From assembly GCA_020746875.1 (NCBI GenBank), contig JAGTJL010000002.1:1054001-1118000 (forward strand): a DNA stretch of 64,000 bases, in the 5' to 3' direction. The first letter of the stretch is position 1. Each line of letters begins with the position of its first letter. This DNA comes from Rhexocercosporidium sp. MPI-PUGE-AT-0058 (Eukaryota; Ascomycota; Leotiomycetes; Helotiales). Positions 57,738 to 64,000 of this stretch are shown here, in pieces. Under the pieces are notes generated by a model that searched no databases, was not told the DNA's origin, and worked only from the letters and a program-made list of their open reading frames with translations. A program made the position numbers and the translations under genes.

Positions 57738-59743
57738 CAGTCGGTAGAGAGCAACATTTTTATCTAGCTGCTAGCACAAAGTATTTCCTATCGGATTACT
57801 GATTGTAATGTGGGAGAAGAGCTGCCAACGCTTGATTAGGGTGTCTCGGTAAGTAGAGCATAGCTATTCTCCTTGGCGGCAACACGAGAAGAGACGATTC
57901 CTCCATGATGAGGTCTCCGGAGTCCATATCCTGACTTGCAATGACTTCGCTTCCTTTGCCGGCGACGGAGACTTAGACAATCTCATAAAGAATACCGAAC
58001 GGAGTCCGTATGAACTCGGTGGGGAGGACAGATCCGAAGTGGAAGTTGGACCAGGCTCGGTTGATGCTGTTGAGGATGTAATCGATGATCTATGGGGCTA
58101 GAAGTGTGTTGCGGGATCTTCAAGGATTCTGCTGCGGAGCGAGGAGGGCTCGGGTCACATCGAGTGAGGAGAAGAAGTGTGGGTGATGACTGAGTGAGAA
58201 ATTGTTGGGATGGGTCTGAATAGTCTTGGGAGAGTGAGTAGGGCTTTAACTCTGAGAGTGAATCTATGGAGAGGGATGGTAGTTATTTTGACTGGGAGAC
58301 AATATGATGGTGCCTCGAGTTGCTTGCATAGACTTCCTGTTGCTTTCTACCGCAGCCTTAGAAGCCCAATCAGAGTTCTGTCAGAAAAGTCTTCTGGAGG
58401 GGAGTAACTGCACGAAGACTTTCTACCATCTACGGTCAGCTAAATAAAGTTGCTAGAAAATTTTCCATCGCTCATGGTATAGAAAGAAGAGAGGTTACGA
58501 AGTTGGGAGGATTATGCTAGAGATGAATTTTGATCCCAAAGTTTTTTCATCTTGACTACACCAGCATCATTTCAATGCATTTTAACACACGACTACATAC
58601 TCATAAAATACACCAAAGTAGCCATTGTCCTTTAATCCGACTAGTGCAAAAGGCTTCTAACACTGTGCCTCCTTATGAGCTGAGACTCAACAGAGGACGT
58701 AGCTTTATTTACCTAGATGCCCCTCCTCGCTTAGGAAGAACATGGATTGTTTGCCAGCACATCTGATGTGCTCTCCTTTAGCCAACAAAAGTAGCTCTCA
58801 TCCCAGCATATTATAGCCAAGCCCAAAGAAATTTCTAAACTATTTGAGTCGAGGTAGCACAATAACCCAGAGTTGAAAAGTAATGCTTAAGCAGGGATTC
58901 AAGAGTCTCGACAAAGCAAGCGAGGGAGTTCGCTGAGGTGGCTTGACCCCTGAAAATCGTGGGTGTCAACTTTGTTTGGCATTCCCGGTGGTGGAGGATC
59001 AAATGTAATTATAATTGAAGGTCCAATGATTCAAAAATTAACGTTTGCGGATAACACAGCCTCACCGTCAATGTGCCCACTGCTCTTCTGTAAGATAGGT
59101 TGGCCTGAGCAATGATTAGTAGTTGTGTAATTGTTTTCAAGGCACCTTGTTCTTAAAATCCAACCATTCCGTCCCCTAACTTATACGACAATGAATTATG
59201 GTAGCTCAGCAGGATGGCTTTGGTCGTAAGGGGGGTAAGCGTCTAGCTCGGAACGAAGCCAACACCCACTCTGTACCTCCTTCAAATCTGCGTCTGTAAT
59301 TTTATATAGTTCGAGGTGCCAACGGAGTATATTTTTGTTCCCCTTTTCTTCAAGAACAAGAACCACATTCCCAATCTAGTGAGCAACGCAAGCTCCACCA
59401 ACCCCAGACTGACACCAAGCCGCGCCTTGGTCAATGATCTGAGCCCTGAATGACCGGACATTTGACTCTCGGCGGCATTCGTGCTGGAGACATAGGTCGT
59501 CTTGATGCTCACAGTGGGGAGCCAAAATGTCTTCATACGCCTGGGCTAGAGAGTATGGTGGTGGGTTTGCAGAGTCGGAGATGCAGAAATGATGTTGCCT
59601 TGTGGATCGACTGTTGAGTTCAACATGTCACATAGAGAATTTGACGTTCGATCACCGCAAAATTTGGGGACAGAGCTTTTTCCTCCGAGGGCAAAATGAT
59701 CATTGATTTATTCTAAATTTCGGTACAGACAAAAACGGAACAC
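57738..59743. other. Intergenic, no supported gene
   Basis: Frames of 60-84 codons on either strand show no domain. No repeat or RNA gene is recognised. The last bases are the 3' flank of the small TM-protein gene. Confidence 0.4.
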
Positions 59744-60058
59744 TCAGAGAAAAACCCAGCCAACGACCCAAATCACAGCCAAAACGCCCCCAAAAAACAA
59801 GCCCATGAGCCTAGTCCCAGCCCAGACCCAGCCCTCCTGCACAGTGGTGGTAGCCCGGATGTACTCATTCGCAAATTCGACGGTCTGTAAGTTAGTACAA
59901 GTCACGTTGATGGAATATGAAGCTGAATGGAAAGTCGAATGTGAAGACGTACCAAAAGTTTGATAGAGGTCATCTGGATCATATTAGTAGAGGAATGCGA
60001 AATTTGCAAGTCGGAAAGGAGTGAGAGAGTGGAATGTACTTACCGTTTCAGGAGCCAT
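59744..60058 (-). CDS. Tiny single-pass membrane protein, three exons
   Basis: A proposed gene with micro-exons: 60058-60044 (MAPET), 59973-59953 (MTSIKLL) and 59884-59744. All junctions are in phase 0 with good signals (GTAAGT...CAG, GTACGT...CAG), giving 58 aa. The last exon encodes TVEFANEYIRATTTVQEGWV followed by a hydrophobic segment (LMGLFFGGVLAVIWVVGWVF) that ends the protein, so it would be a tail-anchored or small inner-membrane protein. Such size and layout occur among accessory subunits of organellar membrane complexes, but I cannot assign it to one. More upstream exons are possible, and the 15 bp first exon is the weakest part of the model. Confidence 0.42.
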
Positions 60059-60834
60059 CTGATGCTGGATCACTCTGGTAGTGGTAGATGTTGTGGGCTG
60101 GTTGAGATTGGGTAATCTTCGGGGCTCGCCGGCGCGGGAAGCATGGTTCGATCGGTACTTTTTGGGGATCTACAAAAATCACAGTTCTGTCAGCTGGGGT
60201 TGGACCAACTGAGTAAGACACACAAATGGATCACCTCCCCACCCGCATCAACAGAGAAGACCATCAGGAACTTGGGGGTTATGACCCGCGACCGTACGCA
60301 GCAAGCAGAACGCTCCCCAAAGGTAAGTCACAGCCAATGGGTCCACCGGCTATCAAAAGATACCACAGAGCCATCAGGAACCCTCCTTCAAGCAAGACAA
60401 CCATGTTGAATGGATGAGGCAGCTGTGACCAGCACTCGTTTTAAATCTTGCAGGTGTGACAAGGCAAAGTGAAGGAGGATAACCAAATGAGAACAGATGT
60501 GTCTTACCTGAGGTTGTGGTTGAAGTTGAGGGGAGGGGGAGAGCAGGAAGGCTTCGTTGGCAACCGACGAGGTGATAGAGCCGGACAAATCTGCTATTAA
60601 ACGTGTCAGAAAACGGTGATGGCATATGAATGGAGGAATCATGACGATGGAATGGAGGAACCATGACGATGGAAAGTATGAATGGAAAGGCTGGATAGAA
60701 AGGATGTGAATGGTAGACATGGGGGACACTTACGGCGACGTGGAGCAAAGTTCTCATCTCCCTAGAAGCAAAAAATCCATCAGCCATTGAACCAATATGT
60801 ATGTGTGGAAGAGAGAGTATGTTTCTGAGAGAGG
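60059..60834. other. Upstream region of the small TM gene, no other supported gene
   Basis: Several GT...AG-like signals occur on the minus strand (for example near 60510 and 60735), so 5' exons or untranslated exons of the small gene may lie here. No coding frame is convincing. Confidence 0.35.
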
Positions 60835-60930
60835 GTATGTGTTGGAGAGGGTATGTGTTGGAGAGGGTATGTGTTGGAGAGGGTATGTGTTGGAGAGGGT
60901 ATGTGTTGGAGAGGGTATGTGTTGGAGAGA
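60835..60930. repeat. Tandem repeat, six copies of a 16 bp unit
   Basis: GTATGTGTTGGAGAGG repeats six times without interruption; only the last base of the final unit differs. It is flanked by related GGTATGT/GAGAGAG words (about 60808-60950). Sixteen is not a multiple of three, so frame-specific coding of the repeat is unlikely. A variable minisatellite. Confidence 0.95.
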
Positions 60931-63900
60931 GAGGATGTTTCGAAGAGAGGGCATGTGTTGAAGTGGAAGGAGGATGGATGTGAGGGGTGACCTACGAAGC
61001 GAGACATCTATGGAAAAGTCAGTATTGCGAATGTCATGAAGAACGAATGAGCTTGAAGACTTACAATTGCTGATGCTGGTGCTGTTGTGTTGTGTTGTGT
61101 TGGTGGATGGGAGAGGATACACTGAGAGAAGAATCATCAGAAATCGGGGGGAGGGGCTTAACTTATGCAATTCGCGCTCTGTCCACTGTTTACCAGATCA
61201 CTCACTAAGAAGTTGGTTAAACCCAATGCACAGCCAAGCATCTAAGTGTTGCAAAAACCGCAGACGAATGAACAGCATGAGTTTTGCCAGACGCTCTGCG
61301 GTTTTGGCCGTAGCGCAGTGATTGCGAACACCACGAGCGCTAGCAGCCCGAGGGGTCTCACGAAAGTTGGCCATCTTCCTTATAACAAATTCCGTTGGTG
61401 GCAATTTGAAGGCAAGGAGCATAGAGAAATGGAGAATACCACATGTAAATATAGTCAAAGCATTGCCAGAGACTATATAATAAGCAAGCATGATGCTTTA
61501 TTGAAAGACAAAACTCTGTTTGATGACTTTTGGATGATCGAGGGTTGACTCTGGGTCGCGCCTGACAAGTCTTGCGACCGAGTACCACTTGCAAAGGCAG
61601 AATCGCAGCACAATCATCTACGCAGTCCCCAAGTAGTTCTTGAAGCAGCTCGAAAGTGAAAACCCCACCTTACGCAAGTGGACAGAACTGTGGAACATGC
61701 GCATGAGTTTAATACAGGTAGGAGAACGAGCCACGAGGCTGCCATCGCAGAAACCCCAGCCGTGATCCATTGAGAAGCGGAGGGCAAGGAGAATACAGCA
61801 GAGAATTCTAACGGTCTATCGAAGCGAGCAAGAAATTTCCAGTACTTCCAAGATCCCAGTACAAGAACAAGAGGAGCTACAGGTGCGGTAAAACAAGCCG
61901 GTGGCATGACAGACTTGGGAATGCGACCGTGGGCGCTGATGAGAAGCAGCACACAGCCACCCGCCTAGAGCGCAAAAAGATCGAACGAGATGCGAATCCA
62001 AAACATGAACCTTTGAGGGATAATACGATTAGTCGAAAGCAGAGAAGTTAGGAGGTGGAGTTGGCAAAGTCGCAGACGAGCACCTTCGCCAGAAGACCTT
62101 CCAACAATGATCGTCAACGAGAAGCGCAGCACAAGCACGACTACAAGACTATGCGGTTATGCCATAATATTTGCATGAGGAAGATGGCCAATAATCAAAC
62201 TTAAGCTACAAGTTGACGTTTGGACAAAATCACCGACGAGCAACAGCAACAGCAGCAGAGTCCGGGGCCGTGAGTTTACAAAGTTCAGAGCACTAGTAGT
62301 AACACAACACCACTAAAGCAGACAGCCCTGATTTTCCTCCATCGAAGCGGATACAGAGACGATTGAGAGCCTTCATGGACGGAGAAAAATGTAGGAGATA
62401 CTAGGCAGCTATAAACCGAAATCTCGGCTGGAATCTTCCATAGGCAACTAGCATAGTCGCTCCCCCGGGCTACCGGGGATGTACTGTACATAAGACCCCA
62501 TGAAGCAGAAGAAAAGAAGGGCCAACACGCGACTTGATTCTGTCTCCTCTACGAATAGTGTCTCTTCTGTTGGGAGTTTTGCCTTTGCGCAGGAGAAAAC
62601 GAGAGGGTCACAATGTGTGTTTGACTGAGACTACATATTATGGTGACTAGAGGAAGGCTATAGCTTTGTAAGACAGGAACATCAGAAGTTGAAAGAGAAA
62701 TACGAGATCCGTAAGAGACGTCGAGCAAAACTCGGGAAAGGGGACTGGGTAAGAAAGGCGAAGATAGTGCGAAGGACGAAGAGGTCATCCAATGAAACGC
62801 TAATAGAAATTCGTAATATCAAGAAATAGACATACAAAGGTATAAATAAAAGTAATATTAGGTAGGAAAGGAGTGTAAAGACTGCAACGCGAAGAAAAAG
62901 GTGTCGTTAGGAATTGCTAGATATCTTAGGTATACGTTAGTGTCATGTATGACAAAGCCCCAGCCCCAGTATTTACCGAGATTATAGTGCAATACATAAC
63001 CAGGTATTCAAGGAGTCTCATGCTCTAGTGCATTCTCTTTTTCAGACGCGACGGGAACATCGACGAGCTGAAGTGCGGCTGAAGAGGGTTCCATGGAAGG
63101 TAAACAAAGATAGAAGAATATCGATTTCTAGAAGGTGGGAGAAGTGTCCTGCGATGCCGTGCATGTTTTGGAGATCCGATATTGGCGTATCTTGTATAGA
63201 CGATAAGAAGCAGGAGGAAGTGGTAGAGATTATGTTTAGAAAAGTGCATAATGAACTTGCGAAGATACCTACCTAGATTACTTTATTTCTGTTCTGATTA
63301 GTTTAGCGAGGACCGACGCGAGGGAGTGAAGTAAGGGATAATTAGTTTCGGAGTGAAGCCTCAGCTGAATACGAAGTTTCCCCTGAGACATGCATTAAGT
63401 TGGTGGCTTAATAAGTGGTCGTAATTGGCTTAAGAACCGAGGCTGATGGTGACCACAATTGATATTTGATTGGTGAGACCTTCCGCGATGCAGCTTGCCA
63501 AGGATCCGGCGGCACGGGAAGCGCCGCGATCATAATGCTTCTCACCTGCATCAAACATGTCTCCATCTTTATCAATGCATCTCTTGCAAGATAGCCTCAT
63601 TTTGGATCTGTCATAAGCTAATAATTCTTGAGTTGAGGTCGCCATGGGATAAAATATCACCGTGATGTAGGTGATCAAGGACGCTCCATCTCACGACCTG
63701 GACACGTGTTTGACCCTGTCCAAAATGATTCGTTGGACATCGCGATATTTCTCTATCTGGCTTCGTGCCTCTCTACTTGGAATATTACTCATTTTTGGAT
63801 ATCTATGTTTCTACCCTCAAAACAGTCATGGACGACTCCTCACTTTCAAGCCAACCAACTCAAGTACCGCCAAAGAGTATTATTCTCCAGGGGCCAACAT

Positions 63901-64000
63901 CGTCGTGTCTGTCAAGACGGGAGCCTCTGAAGCGGCTGAGAGAATCCCGATTCAGATGCAAACATCGCTTCGAGGTGTGCAAAATATAGTCATATTCTCG
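60931..64000. other. Gene-poor end of the window
   Basis: Only frames of 60-110 codons are open, for example plus 61246-61548 (100 codons, no domain), plus 63028-63276, and plus 63765-63989 near the window end. None has supporting domains, signal peptides or consistent introns. Composition is normal, so this is not RIP debris. A gene beginning beyond 64000 cannot be excluded. Confidence 0.35.

Noticed and set aside
60754..61170. Minus-strand frame with repeated Thr-His-Pro-Ser phrases
   Set aside because: It is the translation of the 16 bp tandem repeat in one frame and has no other gene signal.
61246..61548. 100-codon plus-strand frame
   Set aside because: No recognisable domain or supporting context; kept only as a mention in the gene-poor region.

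Overview
The window looks like nuclear DNA of a filamentous ascomycete, most likely a leotiomycete of the Botrytis/Sclerotinia type (the class is inferred from gene style, not proven). Genes have short GT-AG introns of 45-150 bp. Repeats are AT-rich and damaged almost only by C-to-T type changes, as expected from repeat-induced point mutation (RIP). Mixed into the window are ordinary fungal housekeeping genes.

Bases 1-15,250 are an accessory, repeat-rich island. Two minus-strand pieces of one Ty3/gypsy family (1-4187 and 11,657-14,740) share a 190 bp LTR and about 91 bp of integrase. Together they would tile one element of about 7.2 kb. The second piece carries, antisense to pol and between integrase and the 3' LTR, a RIP-damaged frame of about 360 codons whose only stops are TAA/TAG. 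Between the two pieces lies a dead NACHT-WD40 NOD-like receptor gene (minus strand). It is split by a pogo/Fot1-like DNA transposon inserted at a TA dinucleotide between the NACHT linker and the first WD40 repeat. Small solo LTRs and a hairpin-rich patch complete the island.

Bases 15,260-53,000 are a gene-bearing stretch: a secreted beta-helix protein, a high-affinity phosphate transporter, a secreted class II-like haem peroxidase, a membrane protein, an MBD4-like HhH-GPD DNA glycosylase, a Lys-rich probable nuclear protein, cytochrome c1, a cupin protein, a Fic-fold protein lacking the catalytic His, NAD-glycerol-3-phosphate dehydrogenase, and the bifunctional glycogen debranching enzyme. 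These are unlinked functions, not an operon-like cluster. Carbon storage (debranching enzyme), glycerol metabolism (GPD) and respiration (CYT1) happen to lie close together. A 4.7 kb gap at 26.1-30.8 kb holds only a weak F-box/LRR-like relic.

Bases 53,360-64,000 turn accessory again. A second pogo/Fot1-like element of the same family sits at 53,364-55,197 in the opposite orientation. It is followed by a small secreted eight-cysteine protein (effector-like), a tiny one-TM protein gene, a 16 bp x 6 tandem repeat, and several kilobases where no gene can be supported. I saw no tRNA, rRNA or CRISPR.
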